Origin: JANQMY01 sp965228775
GTDB taxonomy: Bacteria > Pseudomonadota > Alphaproteobacteria > JANQMY01
Assembly: GCA_965228775.1 (NCBI GenBank)
Contig: OZ245840.1
Location: 2,976,001-3,040,000, forward strand
Length of the DNA stretch: 64,000 bases
Direction: 5' to 3'
Shown: piece after piece, positions 1-9,330 of the stretch
Layout of the letters: the number at the start of each line of letters is the position of its first letter
Position numbering within the stretch: the stretch's first letter is position 1
Made by a program: the position numbers and the translations under genes
Notes under the pieces: model-generated
Told to the model about the DNA's origin: nothing
Seen by the model: the letters and a program-made list of their open reading frames with translations, nothing else
Database searches by the model: none

Positions 1-95
1 TTAGGGATTCGAGGTAGTCAAGCGCCACAAATGGCTCTGTCCAATCGCCGGACACCCCAATCCAAACACTTTCATTTTCCGCACAGGAGGCCGTG

Positions 96-1058
96 GTGGC
101 GCGAAACAAGATTGCACTTATTGGCGGAGGTCAAATCGGGGGCACGCTTGCCCATCTGGCTGGCCTCAAGGAACTCGGTGACGTGGTCATTTTCGACATT
201 GTCGAAGGATTGCCACAGGGCAAGGCGTTGGACTTGGCCCAGTCTTCACCGGTAGACGGATTTGATTCTGATCTGCAGGGCACGCAGGACTACGCCGATA
301 TCAAAGGCGCTGATGTGGTGATCGTAACGGCCGGTGTGCCGCGCAAGCCCGGCATGAGCCGCGATGATCTTCTTGGCATCAATTTGAAAGTGATGAAAGC
401 GGTGGGTGAGGGCATTGCTGCCCATGCCCCGGACGCATTCGTCATCTGTATCACCAACCCGCTCGACGCCATGGTGTGGGCGCTGCGCCAGTTCTCTGGC
501 TTGCCGCACAACAAAGTGGTCGGCATGGCAGGCGTGCTGGACTCCGCCCGCTTCCGTCTGTTCCTCGCCCGTGAATTCAACGTCTCGATCGAAGACGTGA
601 CGGCTTTCGTGCTCGGCGGGCATGGCGACACGATGGTGCCGCTGCTGCGTTACTCAACCGTAGCCGGTATTCCCGTTCCGGATTTGGTCAAGATGGGGTG
701 GAGCACACAGGAAACGCTCGACCAAATCGTACAACGTACCCGGGATGGCGGTGCAGAAATCGTCGGTCTGCTGAAGACGGGCTCCGCTTTCTATGCCCCG
801 GCTACGTCAGCAATTGCGATGGCGGATAGCTATCTCAAAGACAAAAAGCGCCTTCTGCCTTGCGCAGCTCATTTGACGGGCCAATTCGGCATTGATGATC
901 TTTATGTTGGCGTTCCGGCGATCATCGGGGCGGACGGCATCGAGCGTATCGCCGAAATCCAAATGACGGCGGACGAACAAGGCATGTTCGAGCACTCGGT
1001 CAATGCCGTGAAGGGGCTCGTCGAAGCCTGCAAAAAAATTGATCCAAGCCTCGGCTGA
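96..1058 (+). CDS. mdh: Malate dehydrogenase
   Basis: NAD-dependent malate dehydrogenase of the lactate-dehydrogenase-like type, interconverting malate and oxaloacetate in the cytoplasm as the last step of the TCA cycle. The N-terminus shows a Rossmann nucleotide loop (IALIGGGQIGG). GVPRKPGMSRDDLL near residue 80 carries the substrate-binding arginines, and GGHGDTM carries the catalytic His near residue 176. About 320 residues is the usual length. Two GTG codons lie in tandem at 93 and 96. AGGAGG at 85-90 sits only 2 nt from the first but 5 nt from the second, so the start at 96 (MARNKIALIG) is preferred. It heads the TCA run that continues with sucCD 154 nt downstream. Confidence 0.97.
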   Translation: MARNKIALIGGGQIGGTLAHLAGLKELGDVVIFDIVEGLPQGKALDLAQSSPVDGFDSDLQGTQDYADIKGADVVIVTAGVPRKPGMSRDDLLGINLKVMKAVGEGIAAHAPDAFVICITNPLDAMVWALRQFSGLPHNKVVGMAGVLDSARFRLFLAREFNVSIEDVTAFVLGGHGDTMVPLLRYSTVAGIPVPDLVKMGWSTQETLDQIVQRTRDGGAEIVGLLKTGSAFYAPATSAIAMADSYLKDKKRLLPCAAHLTGQFGIDDLYVGVPAIIGADGIERIAEIQMTADEQGMFEHSVNAVKGLVEACKKIDPSLG

Positions 1059-1212
1059 TCTAATTTCCCTATAGCGTGCCGCGCGACCGCCGCAAACGGT
1101 TGCGCGCCGCCCTGCCGGTGCTATAAAGCCAAAATCAGAGTTAATAGAGTTAACAATGTCTTAATAGCTTTGGCTCATGAAGGTAGCGGGTGAGTCACGC
1201 TAAAGGGGTCTC
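1059..1212. other. mdh-sucC intergenic spacer with hairpin potential
   Basis: This 154-nt gap contains an imperfect GC-rich hairpin around 1079-1110 (GCGCGACCG facing CGGTTGCGCGC), then an AT-rich stretch at 1137-1165 that could hold a promoter for sucC. I see no T-run that would make the hairpin a convincing terminator and no confident -35/-10 pair. Confidence 0.3.
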
Positions 1213-2382
1213 ATGAATATTCACGAATATCAGGCGAAGGCGGTCCTGAAAGAATTCGGGGTGCCGGTTGCACGCGGCATCCCCGCTTTCACCGTCGATG
1301 AAGCGGTTAAAGCGGCTGAAGAACTTGGCGGTCCGGTATGGGTTGTCAAAGCACAGATCCACGCAGGCGGCCGCGGTAAAGGCGGCGGCGTGAAGGTGGT
1401 CAAGTCTATCGACGAAGTACGCGCCGAAGCCGAACGAATGCTGGGCATGACATTGGTTACGCACCAGACGGGACCTCAAGGTAAAGAAGTTCATCGCATC
1501 TATGTGGAAGACGGTTCCGACATCGACCGCGAGCTCTATCTGTCCTGCTTGGTGGATCGCGCCACGTCGCGCATCGCCTTTATCGCCTCCACCGAAGGCG
1601 GCATGGACATTGAAGAGGTCGCCGAGAAGACACCGGAGAAAATCCTGACACTGACGATTGATCCGGCATCCGGCGTTCAGGCCTTTCATGGTCGGGCGAT
1701 CGCCTTCGCCCTTGGCCTTAAAGGCGACCAAAATAAAGCCGGCGTCAAATTGATCAGCGCTCTCTACAAAGCATTTACCGAAACGGATGCAAGCCTGGTG
1801 GAAATCAACCCGCTGGTGGTTACTAAGGGCGGTGAAGTCATCTGCCTTGATGCCAAAATGAATTTCGACGACAACGCGCTGTACCGGCACAAGCAGATCG
1901 CCGATCTCCGCGATGAATCGGAAGAAGATCCGGCGGAAGTGGAGGCCGCGAAACACGACCTCAACTATGTGAAGCTCGATGGCACGATCGGCTGCATGGT
2001 GAATGGCGCGGGCCTTGCCATGGCGACCATGGACATCATCAAGCTTTGCGGCGCCGAACCCGCCAACTTCCTTGATGTGGGCGGTGGCGCCACCAAAGAG
2101 AAAGTCACCGAAGCGTTCAAGATCATTCTGTCGGACAAGAACGTCGAAGGCATTTTGGTCAACATCTTCGGCGGCATCATGCGCTGCGATGTGATCGCCG
2201 AGGGCGTTGTTGCGGCCGCGCGCGAAGTCAGCTTGCAAGTGCCGCTGGTTGTGCGCTTGGAAGGCACGAATGTGGATTTAGGCAAACAGATTATGAAAGA
2301 TTCCGGCTTGCCGATTATTTCTGCCGATGATTTGGGCGATGCAGCCGAAAAAATTGTAGCCGCTGTGAAGGAGGCTGCGTAA
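1213..2382 (+). CDS. sucC: Succinyl-CoA synthetase beta subunit (ADP-forming)
   Basis: Beta subunit of succinyl-CoA ligase, which conserves the energy of succinyl-CoA as ATP or GTP in the TCA cycle; it works as a complex with SucD. The N-terminus MNIHEYQAKAVLKEFGVPVA is the family signature. An ATP-grasp domain follows with the glycine-rich GGRGKGGGVK loop near residue 55, and the C-terminal CoA-ligase half contains NIFGGIMRCD. The length of 389 residues is normal. The start is the only good ATG for the conserved N-terminus. The stop TAA shares one base with the ATG of sucD, so the two are translationally coupled. Confidence 0.98.
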   Translation: MNIHEYQAKAVLKEFGVPVARGIPAFTVDEAVKAAEELGGPVWVVKAQIHAGGRGKGGGVKVVKSIDEVRAEAERMLGMTLVTHQTGPQGKEVHRIYVEDGSDIDRELYLSCLVDRATSRIAFIASTEGGMDIEEVAEKTPEKILTLTIDPASGVQAFHGRAIAFALGLKGDQNKAGVKLISALYKAFTETDASLVEINPLVVTKGGEVICLDAKMNFDDNALYRHKQIADLRDESEEDPAEVEAAKHDLNYVKLDGTIGCMVNGAGLAMATMDIIKLCGAEPANFLDVGGGATKEKVTEAFKIILSDKNVEGILVNIFGGIMRCDVIAEGVVAAAREVSLQVPLVVRLEGTNVDLGKQIMKDSGLPIISADDLGDAAEKIVAAVKEAA

Positions 2383-3257
2383 TGGCCGTTCTCGTCGACG
2401 AAAACACCAAAGTCATCTGCCAGGGCTTTACGGGTAATCAGGGTACGTTCCATTCGGAACAGGCCATCGCTTACGGCACCAAAATGGTTGGCGGTGTCAG
2501 CCCCGGTAAGGGCGGCAGCACGCATTTGGATTTGCCGGTCTTCGATACGGTGCGCGATGCGGTGGAAACCACCGGCGCCACAGCCTCGGCGATTTACGTG
2601 CCACCGCCATTTGCGGCCGATGCCATTCTCGAAGCCATCGATGCGGAAGTCGAATTGGCGGTCTGCATCACGGAAGGTATTCCGGTTCTGGACATGGTGC
2701 GGGTAAAACGCGCATTGCAAGGCTCCAAGACACGTCTTATTGGCCCGAACTGCCCAGGCGTGATTACACCGGGCGCGTGCAAGATCGGCATTATGCCGGG
2801 GCACATTCACCAGCGCGGCAGCGTGGGGATCGTATCCCGGTCGGGCACGCTGACCTATGAAGCGGTCGCTCAAACCACGGCGGTCGAACTTGGGCAAACC
2901 ACGTGCATCGGCATCGGGGGCGACCCGGTGAACGGCACTAACTTCATTGATGCGTTGGACCTGTTCCTCGGCGACGATGAAACGCAATCCATCATCATGA
3001 TCGGTGAAATCGGCGGATCCGCGGAAGAGGAAGCAGCCGAATTTCTCAAGCAGTCGAAAGTTAAAAAGCCGACCGTTGGCTTTATTGCCGGTGTGACGGC
3101 CCCTCCGGGCCGCCGTATGGGTCATGCGGGGGCGATCATCGCGGGCGGCAAGGGCACGGCATCCGATAAGATGGAAGCCATGCGCTCCGCAGGCATTACC
3201 GTTGCGGATTCACCTGCCGCTCTTGGCACAACACTGAAAAGTGTCCTGAATGGTTGA
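2382..3257 (+). CDS. sucD: Succinyl-CoA synthetase alpha subunit
   Basis: Alpha subunit of succinyl-CoA ligase. It binds CoA through an N-terminal Rossmann-type domain (GFTGNQGTFHSEQAI) and carries the phosphorylated active-site histidine, seen here as His248 in GRRMGHAGAIIAGGKG. It forms the enzyme with SucC, to which it is coupled by a 1-nt TAATG overlap. The sequence GAAGGAGG just before the start is a strong ribosome site placed inside the end of sucC. The length of 291 residues matches the family. It is transcribed toward the 2-oxoglutarate dehydrogenase genes. Confidence 0.98.
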   Translation: MAVLVDENTKVICQGFTGNQGTFHSEQAIAYGTKMVGGVSPGKGGSTHLDLPVFDTVRDAVETTGATASAIYVPPPFAADAILEAIDAEVELAVCITEGIPVLDMVRVKRALQGSKTRLIGPNCPGVITPGACKIGIMPGHIHQRGSVGIVSRSGTLTYEAVAQTTAVELGQTTCIGIGGDPVNGTNFIDALDLFLGDDETQSIIMIGEIGGSAEEEAAEFLKQSKVKKPTVGFIAGVTAPPGRRMGHAGAIIAGGKGTASDKMEAMRSAGITVADSPAALGTTLKSVLNG

Positions 3258-3372
3258 TAATTGTGTAGCAAAGCACTTGTACGTTGGTGTGTGGGAATTA
3301 AGTGGTCTTCTAAGCGAAGATTAACCGCAGTTAGTTTGAGGGGGTGCGGGCACTCCCCGCATCCAACGATAG

Positions 3373-6315
3373 ATGCGAAAAGAACAAGCCAATGAGGTTT
3401 TGGAACAAACCTCTTTCCTGTATGGCGCCAATGCGCCGTTCATTGAAGAGCTGTATGCCAAGTACCTCGAAAATCCGAACTCTGTTGATGCAAGCTGGCA
3501 ATCGTTTTTCGGGGAGCTGAAAGACGAGCCCAAGGCCATCGAAAAAGATGTGCATGGGCCAAGCTGGGCGCCAGCGGAATTACCCGTCAAGCCCAATGGC
3601 GGCGACCTTGGGGCGTTGGCGGAGGCTTTTCCAAATCCGTCGGAACAAAAAGCGCTTCAGGGTAAAATCGCGGCGCGGATGCCCGCGGCATCCGACGAAG
3701 ACGTTCGGCAAGCCACCATCGATTCCGTGCGCGCCATTATGATGATCCGCACCTACCGGGTCCGCGGCCATCTGGATGCGGATCTTGATCCGTTGAAGCT
3801 GGAAAAGAAAGAACTTCACCCGGAGCTGATGCCGGAAACCTACGGTTTCACGGAAGCGGATCTCGACCGGCCCATTTACATCGACTATGTCCTTGGTCTT
3901 GAGACGGCGACTGTCCGGGAAATTCTGGACATTCTGCGCCGCACCTATTGTTCCACCATTGGTGTGGAATTCATGCATATCTCCGACCCCGGACAAAAGT
4001 CCTGGATCCAGGAACGCATTGAGGGCCGCGACAAGGAAGTGTCGTTTACGCCCGAAGGCCGCAAAGCGATCCTGAACAAGTTGATCGAAGCGGAAGGCTT
4101 TGAAAAGTTTCTGCACGTCAAATTCACCGGCACTAAGCGGTTCGGTCTGGACGGTGGCGAGGCGGTTGTGCCCGCCATGGAACAGATCATCAAGCGGGGC
4201 GGCAATCTGGGCGTTAAGGAAATTATCCTCGGCATGCCTCACCGGGGCCGTCTGAATACGCTCGCAAACGTGATGTCCAAACCCTATCGGGTGATCTTCA
4301 ACGAATTCCAGGGCGGGTCGGCGACACCGGAAGATTCGTCGAGTTCAGGCGACGTGAAGTACCATTTGGGGGCTTCTTCCGACCGCGAATTCGACGGCAA
4401 CAATGTACACTTGTCGCTAACGGCCAATCCCTCTCACCTGGAAGCGGTGAACCCGGTCGTGCTGGGCAAGGCCCGCGCCAAACAAGATCAGTTCAAAGAC
4501 AAAATGCGGACGGGAGTCTTGCCCGTGCTGCTGCACGGCGATGCTGCTTTTGCCGGTCAAGGGATTGTAGCCGAATGTTTCGGCCTATCGGGCCTCAAAG
4601 GCGCGCGGACCGGCGGCACCATCCATATCATTGTGAACAATCAGATTGGCTTCACCACCAGCCCGATCTATTCGCGGTCGTCGCCTTATCCGTCGGATGT
4701 GGCGAAGATGGTGGAAGCGCCGATCTTCCATGTGAACGGAGACGACCCGGAAGCGGTGGTGCACGCGGCCAAAGTGGCCACGGAATTCCGTCAGGAATTC
4801 CACAAGGACGTGGTCATCGATATGTTCTGCTACCGCCGGCACGGCCATAATGAAGGCGATGAACCGGCGTTCACCCAGCCGATCATGTACAAAAAGATCA
4901 AGGAGCATCCGACGACGCTCTCCCTTTACAGCCAGCGTTTGATCGACGAGGGGTTGGTGACTGTGGAAGAAGTCGAACAGATGAAGGCGGATTTTCATGC
5001 CCATCTGGATGCGGAACTCGACGTGGCGCCCACCTTCAAGCCCAACAAGGCCGATTGGCTCGATGGCCGTTGGTCAGCTTTCGGACAAGCCGAAGGGGAC
5101 GATCGCCGTGGTGAAACCCCCGTGGAAATCGAGACGCTCAAGACTGTGGGCTCCGCACTGACCAAGCACCCGGAAGGCTTCAACGTGCATCGCACCGTGA
5201 GCCGGCTGCTGGCCAACCGCCAAAAGATGATCGATACCGGCGAAGGCATTGATTGGGCCATGGCCGAAGCACTTGCCTTCGGAAGTCTTTTGACAGAAGG
5301 TATCTCGGTGCGCTTGTCAGGGCAGGATTCCGGCCGTGGTACGTTCAGTCAGCGGCATTCCTATCTTGTGGATCAGGGAACCGCAGACCGCCATACCCCG
5401 CTCAACAATATCCAAGAAGGGCAGGCGGAATACGAGGTGGTTGATTCCATGCTCTCGGAGGCGGCCGTTCTGGGCTTTGAATATGGCTATGCCCTGGCGG
5501 AACCGCAGGCCCTGGTTCTCTGGGAAGCGCAGTTCGGCGATTTTGCCAATGGCGCGCAGGTCATCATCGATCAGTTTATCGCCAGCGGCGAGCGTAAATG
5601 GCTGCGCATGTGCGGACTCGTGATGTTGCTGCCCCATGGTTATGAAGGTCAGGGTCCGGAGCATTCCTCCGCGCGCCTTGAGCGTTATCTGCAGCTTTGC
5701 GCGGAAGACAATATGCAGGTGGCGAATTGTACGACCCCTGCGAACTACTTCCATGTGCTGCGCCGTCAGATCCACCGCAATTTCCGCAAACCTTTGATTC
5801 TAATGACGCCGAAATCGCTGCTGCGGCACAAGAAATGCGTGTCCAAGCTGGAAGAATTAGGGCCAGGATCGTCCTTCCATCGCGTGTTGTGGGATGACGC
5901 GGAAATGTACAAAGGCAGTTCGGTGGCTTTGAAGCCGGATAAGGATATCCGGCGGGTCATTCTGTGTTCCGGCAAGGTCTATTATGACCTTTTCGAGGAA
6001 CGTGAGCGGCGCGGCATCGACAACATTCAAATTCTGCGGGTGGAACAGCTTTATCCGTTCCCGGCGCGCTCGCTCATTCATGAGATGCAGCGTTTCCGCG
6101 GGGCGGAATTTGTCTGGTGTCAGGAAGAACCGAAAAATATGGGCGCCTGGAGCTTTATGGAGCCGAACATTGAATGGGTCCTCAACCGGATCGAGGCCGA
6201 TTACCGGCGCCCGGTCTATGCGGGCCGTGCGGCGACCGCGTCCACCGCGACGGGCCTTATGAGCCGCCACCAGAAAGAACTGAAAGCGTTTTTGAATGAG
6301 GCGCTTTCGACGTAA
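3373..6315 (+). CDS. sucA: 2-oxoglutarate dehydrogenase E1 component
   Basis: Thiamine-diphosphate-dependent E1 of the 2-oxoglutarate dehydrogenase complex. It decarboxylates 2-oxoglutarate and transfers the succinyl group to the lipoyl arm of E2. The N-terminus (TSFLYGANAPFIEELYAKY) is the short helix known to dock on E2. HGDAAFAGQG near residue 390 and GHNEGDEPAFTQP near residue 490 belong to the ThDP-binding part. The C-terminal half is transketolase-like, with QEEPKNMGAW close to the end. The length of 980 residues is typical of the homodimeric type. No strong ribosome site precedes the ATG. It is followed by sucB and lpd, giving E1-E2-E3 order. Confidence 0.98.
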   Translation: MRKEQANEVLEQTSFLYGANAPFIEELYAKYLENPNSVDASWQSFFGELKDEPKAIEKDVHGPSWAPAELPVKPNGGDLGALAEAFPNPSEQKALQGKIAARMPAASDEDVRQATIDSVRAIMMIRTYRVRGHLDADLDPLKLEKKELHPELMPETYGFTEADLDRPIYIDYVLGLETATVREILDILRRTYCSTIGVEFMHISDPGQKSWIQERIEGRDKEVSFTPEGRKAILNKLIEAEGFEKFLHVKFTGTKRFGLDGGEAVVPAMEQIIKRGGNLGVKEIILGMPHRGRLNTLANVMSKPYRVIFNEFQGGSATPEDSSSSGDVKYHLGASSDREFDGNNVHLSLTANPSHLEAVNPVVLGKARAKQDQFKDKMRTGVLPVLLHGDAAFAGQGIVAECFGLSGLKGARTGGTIHIIVNNQIGFTTSPIYSRSSPYPSDVAKMVEAPIFHVNGDDPEAVVHAAKVATEFRQEFHKDVVIDMFCYRRHGHNEGDEPAFTQPIMYKKIKEHPTTLSLYSQRLIDEGLVTVEEVEQMKADFHAHLDAELDVAPTFKPNKADWLDGRWSAFGQAEGDDRRGETPVEIETLKTVGSALTKHPEGFNVHRTVSRLLANRQKMIDTGEGIDWAMAEALAFGSLLTEGISVRLSGQDSGRGTFSQRHSYLVDQGTADRHTPLNNIQEGQAEYEVVDSMLSEAAVLGFEYGYALAEPQALVLWEAQFGDFANGAQVIIDQFIASGERKWLRMCGLVMLLPHGYEGQGPEHSSARLERYLQLCAEDNMQVANCTTPANYFHVLRRQIHRNFRKPLILMTPKSLLRHKKCVSKLEELGPGSSFHRVLWDDAEMYKGSSVALKPDKDIRRVILCSGKVYYDLFEERERRGIDNIQILRVEQLYPFPARSLIHEMQRFRGAEFVWCQEEPKNMGAWSFMEPNIEWVLNRIEADYRRPVYAGRAATASTATGLMSRHQKELKAFLNEALST

Positions 6316-6401
6316 TATGACGAACGACTGATCAGTATACCGGACATCGGCCGAAGCCCCCCTGCCCAAGCCATGTCTCAGCCGAGAAGGAATTAAGTGA
6401 C

Positions 6402-7631
6402 ATGGCCACTGACATTCAGGTGCCGACTTTGGGCGAATCCGTCACCGAAGCAACCGTTGCCCAATGGTTCAAAAAACCGGGCGAAGCCGTTGCCGTGGAC
6501 GAACCGCTCTGCGAATTGGAAACGGATAAGGTGACCGTGGAAGTGCCGGCCCCCGCGGCGGGCGTCTTGTCGGAAATTTCCGTTGAGTCGGGCGAGACGG
6601 TGGAAGTCGGCACCATTCTCGGCGCCATCTCGGAAGGCAATGGTGCCGCGGCGGCACCGGCGGCTGCGCCCGCTCCCAAAGCGGAGCCCGCGCCCGCCCC
6701 TCAGGCCGCACCGGCGCCGGCAGCTAGGCCAGCTGCTGCGCCGGATCCTATGCCGGCTGCCGCGCGGGTGATCGAAAAGAACGAGCTTGATATCAGCGGC
6801 ATTCAAGGGTCCGGCAAAGACGGGCGTATCACCAAAGGGGATGCCCTTGCCGCGCTGGAGACAAAAACCGAAGCGCCAGCTCCGGCGGCTAAACAGGCAC
6901 CTGCGCCTGCGCCCGCCGCCCGCGAAGCGGAGCCACGGGAAGAGCGTGTGCCCATGTCGCGTCTGCGCCGGACCATTGCGACCCGCTTGAAGGAAGCACA
7001 GAACACAGCCGCCATGCTCACCACCTTTAACGAGGTGGACATGAAGCCGGTCATGGATCTGCGCAGTCAGTACAAAGACCAATTTGCCGAAAAGCATAAT
7101 GTGAAGCTGGGCTTTATGGGGCTGTTCGTGAAAGCCTGTGTTGCCGCTCTTCGGGACATTCCGGCGGTCAATGGCGAAATTGACGGTACGGACGTAATCT
7201 ACAAGAACTACTATCATATTGGTGTTGCGGTGGGCACGGAGAAAGGTCTTGTTGTCCCCGTCGTGCGTGATTGCGAGCAGAAATCGCTCGCGCAAATCGA
7301 GAAAGACATCAACGACTATGGCAGCCGCGCCCGCACCGGTGATCTGAAATTGGAGGAACTGCAAGGCGGCACGTTTACCGTTTCCAATGGTGGTGTATAC
7401 GGATCGCTTATGTCCACGCCGATTTTGAATTCACCGCAATCGGGTATTTTGGGCATGCATAAGATTCAGCAGCGTCCCATGGTGGTGAATGGCGAAGTCG
7501 TTGTACGCCCGATGATGTATATCGCGCTTTCCTATGATCATCGCCTGGTGGATGGCCGCGAGGCGGTGACCTTCCTGGTGCGCGTGAAAGAGAATTTGGA
7601 AGGTCCGGAGCGTCTCCTCCTTGACCTTTAA
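6402..7631 (+). CDS. sucB: 2-oxoglutarate dehydrogenase E2, dihydrolipoamide succinyltransferase
   Basis: Core E2 subunit of the 2-oxoglutarate dehydrogenase complex; it transfers succinyl groups from lipoate to CoA. Domains in order are a single N-terminal lipoyl domain with the modified lysine in ELETDKVTVEV (about residue 43), a long Ala/Pro-rich flexible linker (about residues 84-122), a peripheral subunit-binding domain (ISGIQGSGKDGRITKGD), a second Ala/Pro linker, and the acyltransferase domain with the catalytic HRLVDGREAV motif near the C-terminus. The ATG has a preceding AGAAGGAATTAAGTGAC. It is separated from lpd by a large palindromic repeat rather than by a normal short spacer. 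Confidence 0.97.
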   Translation: MATDIQVPTLGESVTEATVAQWFKKPGEAVAVDEPLCELETDKVTVEVPAPAAGVLSEISVESGETVEVGTILGAISEGNGAAAAPAAAPAPKAEPAPAPQAAPAPAARPAAAPDPMPAAARVIEKNELDISGIQGSGKDGRITKGDALAALETKTEAPAPAAKQAPAPAPAAREAEPREERVPMSRLRRTIATRLKEAQNTAAMLTTFNEVDMKPVMDLRSQYKDQFAEKHNVKLGFMGLFVKACVAALRDIPAVNGEIDGTDVIYKNYYHIGVAVGTEKGLVVPVVRDCEQKSLAQIEKDINDYGSRARTGDLKLEELQGGTFTVSNGGVYGSLMSTPILNSPQSGILGMHKIQQRPMVVNGEVVVRPMMYIALSYDHRLVDGREAVTFLVRVKENLEGPERLLLDL

Positions 7632-7645
7632 AAAGGTCTGATGCA

Positions 7646-7726
7646 CCTAGCCGGCCCACTCCCCCTCCCAACCACCCGGAGCAGGGTACCCTTGGGGTGG
7701 TTGGGAGGGGGAGTGGGCTGGCCAGG
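7646..7726. repeat. Palindromic repeat family A, copy 1 (between sucB and lpd)
   Basis: A long inverted repeat with arms CCCACTCCCCCTCCCAACCA and its complement, around the centre GGGTACC. It lies between sucB and lpd, which are otherwise one transcription unit, so it would form a strong hairpin in the mRNA. The right arm is followed by ATTCCAAAAAAC, a tail also seen after other copies. Family members are listed at 28835, 34937, 39181, 42796, 59757 and 60469. Confidence 0.9.
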
Positions 7727-7777
7727 TATTCCAAAAAACGATGCGTTCGCAATGACAAAAACTGATAGAGGCTTTTC

Positions 7778-9169
7778 ATGGCTGATACTTATGACGTCAT
7801 TTTCATCGGCGGCGGGCCTGGCGGTTACAACGGCGCCATTCGTGCTGCGCAACTGGGCCTTAAAACGGCGTGCATTGAAAAACGGGGATCGCTAGGCGGT
7901 ACGTGTCTGAATGTGGGCTGCATTCCGTCGAAGGCGTTGCTGCATGCTTCGGAGCTATACGAAGAAGCCTCCAATGGGATCGGCAAAATGGGCATCAAGG
8001 TGGACAATGTCTCCCTCGATTTGCCCGCCATGATGGCGCATAAAGCCAAATCCGTCGAACAACTCACCAAAGGCGTGGAGTTTCTGTTCAAGAAGAACGG
8101 TGTGGAATACATCCGTGGTGCCGGTGCCATAGCGGCCCCCGGCAAAGTAACAATCGACGGGCAAACCTTGGACGCCAAAAACATCGTGATTTCCACGGGC
8201 TCCGAAATTATGGGGCTGCCTGGCATCGATATTGATGAAGACAAAATCGTCTCGTCCACCGGTGCTTTGTCTTTGAAGGAAGTGCCCGGCCGGATGATTG
8301 TGGTCGGTGGCGGCTATATCGGCTTGGAAATGGGATCGGTTTGGCGCCGCCTGGGATCTGAGGTGCGCGTGGTCGAATTTCTCGATCGCATCACGCCGGG
8401 CCTGGACGGCGAAGTATCGAAGCAATTTGAGAAGATCCTCAAACGGCAAGGCATCAAGTTTAGCCTGGGTAAGAAAGTCACCGGTGTTACCCGTGCCAAT
8501 GGCGCATTGGGCGTGACGATAGAAGACGCCGCCGGTGGTAACTCGGAGACTATCGAAACCGATGTGGTGCTTGTGTCGATCGGGCGCCGTCCGTATACGG
8601 ATGGGCTGGGCCTCGATACGGTGGGCGTGCAGCTCGACAATAAGGGCCGGGTTGTCACCGATGATCATTACAAGACCAATGTGGATGGTATCTACGCCAT
8701 CGGCGATGTGACCGACGGGCCGATGCTGGCACACAAAGCGGAAGATGAAGGCGTTGCCGTGTCCGAATTGATCGCGGGCGAACCGGGCCATGTGAATTAC
8801 GACGTCATCCCGGCGGTGGTCTACACCTATCCGGAAGTGGCCACCGTCGGCAAAACCGAAGAAGAACTGAAAGCGGCGGGCATTGAGTATAAGGTGGGCA
8901 AATTTCCCTTCACGGCCAATGCACGCGCAAAAGTGAACAACACCACCGAAGGCTTTGTGAAAGTTCTGGCGGATGCCAAGACCGACAAAGTCTATGGTGT
9001 TCACATGATCGGCCCGGAAGTGGGCAATATGATCGCCGAAGCGGCGCTCGCCATGGAATTCGGCGCTTGTTCGGAAGACATTGCCCGCACCTGTCATGCG
9101 CACCCCACCTTGACAGAAGCAGTGCGTCAGGCTGCCATGGGCGTCGAAGGCTGGACCATGCAAATGTAA
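7778..9169 (+). CDS. lpd: Dihydrolipoyl dehydrogenase (E3)
   Basis: FAD flavoprotein that reoxidises dihydrolipoamide with NAD; it is the E3 subunit for the adjacent E1 and E2. An N-terminal FAD Rossmann motif (GGGPGGYNGA) is followed by the redox-active disulfide in GGTCLNVGCIPSK (Cys43 and Cys48), a second Rossmann motif (VVGGGYIGLEMG), and the C-terminal dimerisation domain with the catalytic His/Glu pair in HAHPTLTEAV. The length of 463 residues is standard. It follows sucB after an unusually structured 146-nt gap, so it may also have its own promoter. Confidence 0.98.
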   Translation: MADTYDVIFIGGGPGGYNGAIRAAQLGLKTACIEKRGSLGGTCLNVGCIPSKALLHASELYEEASNGIGKMGIKVDNVSLDLPAMMAHKAKSVEQLTKGVEFLFKKNGVEYIRGAGAIAAPGKVTIDGQTLDAKNIVISTGSEIMGLPGIDIDEDKIVSSTGALSLKEVPGRMIVVGGGYIGLEMGSVWRRLGSEVRVVEFLDRITPGLDGEVSKQFEKILKRQGIKFSLGKKVTGVTRANGALGVTIEDAAGGNSETIETDVVLVSIGRRPYTDGLGLDTVGVQLDNKGRVVTDDHYKTNVDGIYAIGDVTDGPMLAHKAEDEGVAVSELIAGEPGHVNYDVIPAVVYTYPEVATVGKTEEELKAAGIEYKVGKFPFTANARAKVNNTTEGFVKVLADAKTDKVYGVHMIGPEVGNMIAEAALAMEFGACSEDIARTCHAHPTLTEAVRQAAMGVEGWTMQM

Positions 9170-9209
9170 CTCGCCCTGAAGGGGTTGGGGGTATGTTTTT
9201 CTTCCGCTC

Positions 9210-9279
9210 ATTCCTGCGAACGCAGGAATCTTGGCCGGTTTGCAATGAGATCCCGGTTCGCGAAGACGCGACCGGGATG
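9210..9279. repeat. Two short palindromes downstream of lpd
   Basis: Two hairpin-forming sequences stand side by side: ATTCCTGCGAACGCAGGAAT (9213-9232) and ATCCCGGTTCGCG facing CGCGACCGGGAT (9250-9278). They resemble the short 'CCGGGAT' palindromes scattered in many alphaproteobacterial genomes. They sit between lpd and an unrelated gene and may terminate or stabilise the lpd transcript. There is no T-run. Confidence 0.6.
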
Positions 9280-9330
9280 AGCGGACTGGAGAAAGCACGT
9301 TGGTCTCGATGGTTTCTGTAAGGGGGTCTG

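Noticed and set aside
1137..1212. Riboswitch or structured leader before sucC
   Set aside because: The stretch is short and AT-rich, with no conserved riboswitch motif that I can recognise.
1195..3125. Long open frames on the minus strand opposite sucC and sucD
   Set aside because: They mirror the codon pattern of highly conserved genes on the other strand, encode no recognisable protein and have no ribosome site; the same holds for 7955-9298, 32284-33621, 40035-41666 and 43176-44345.
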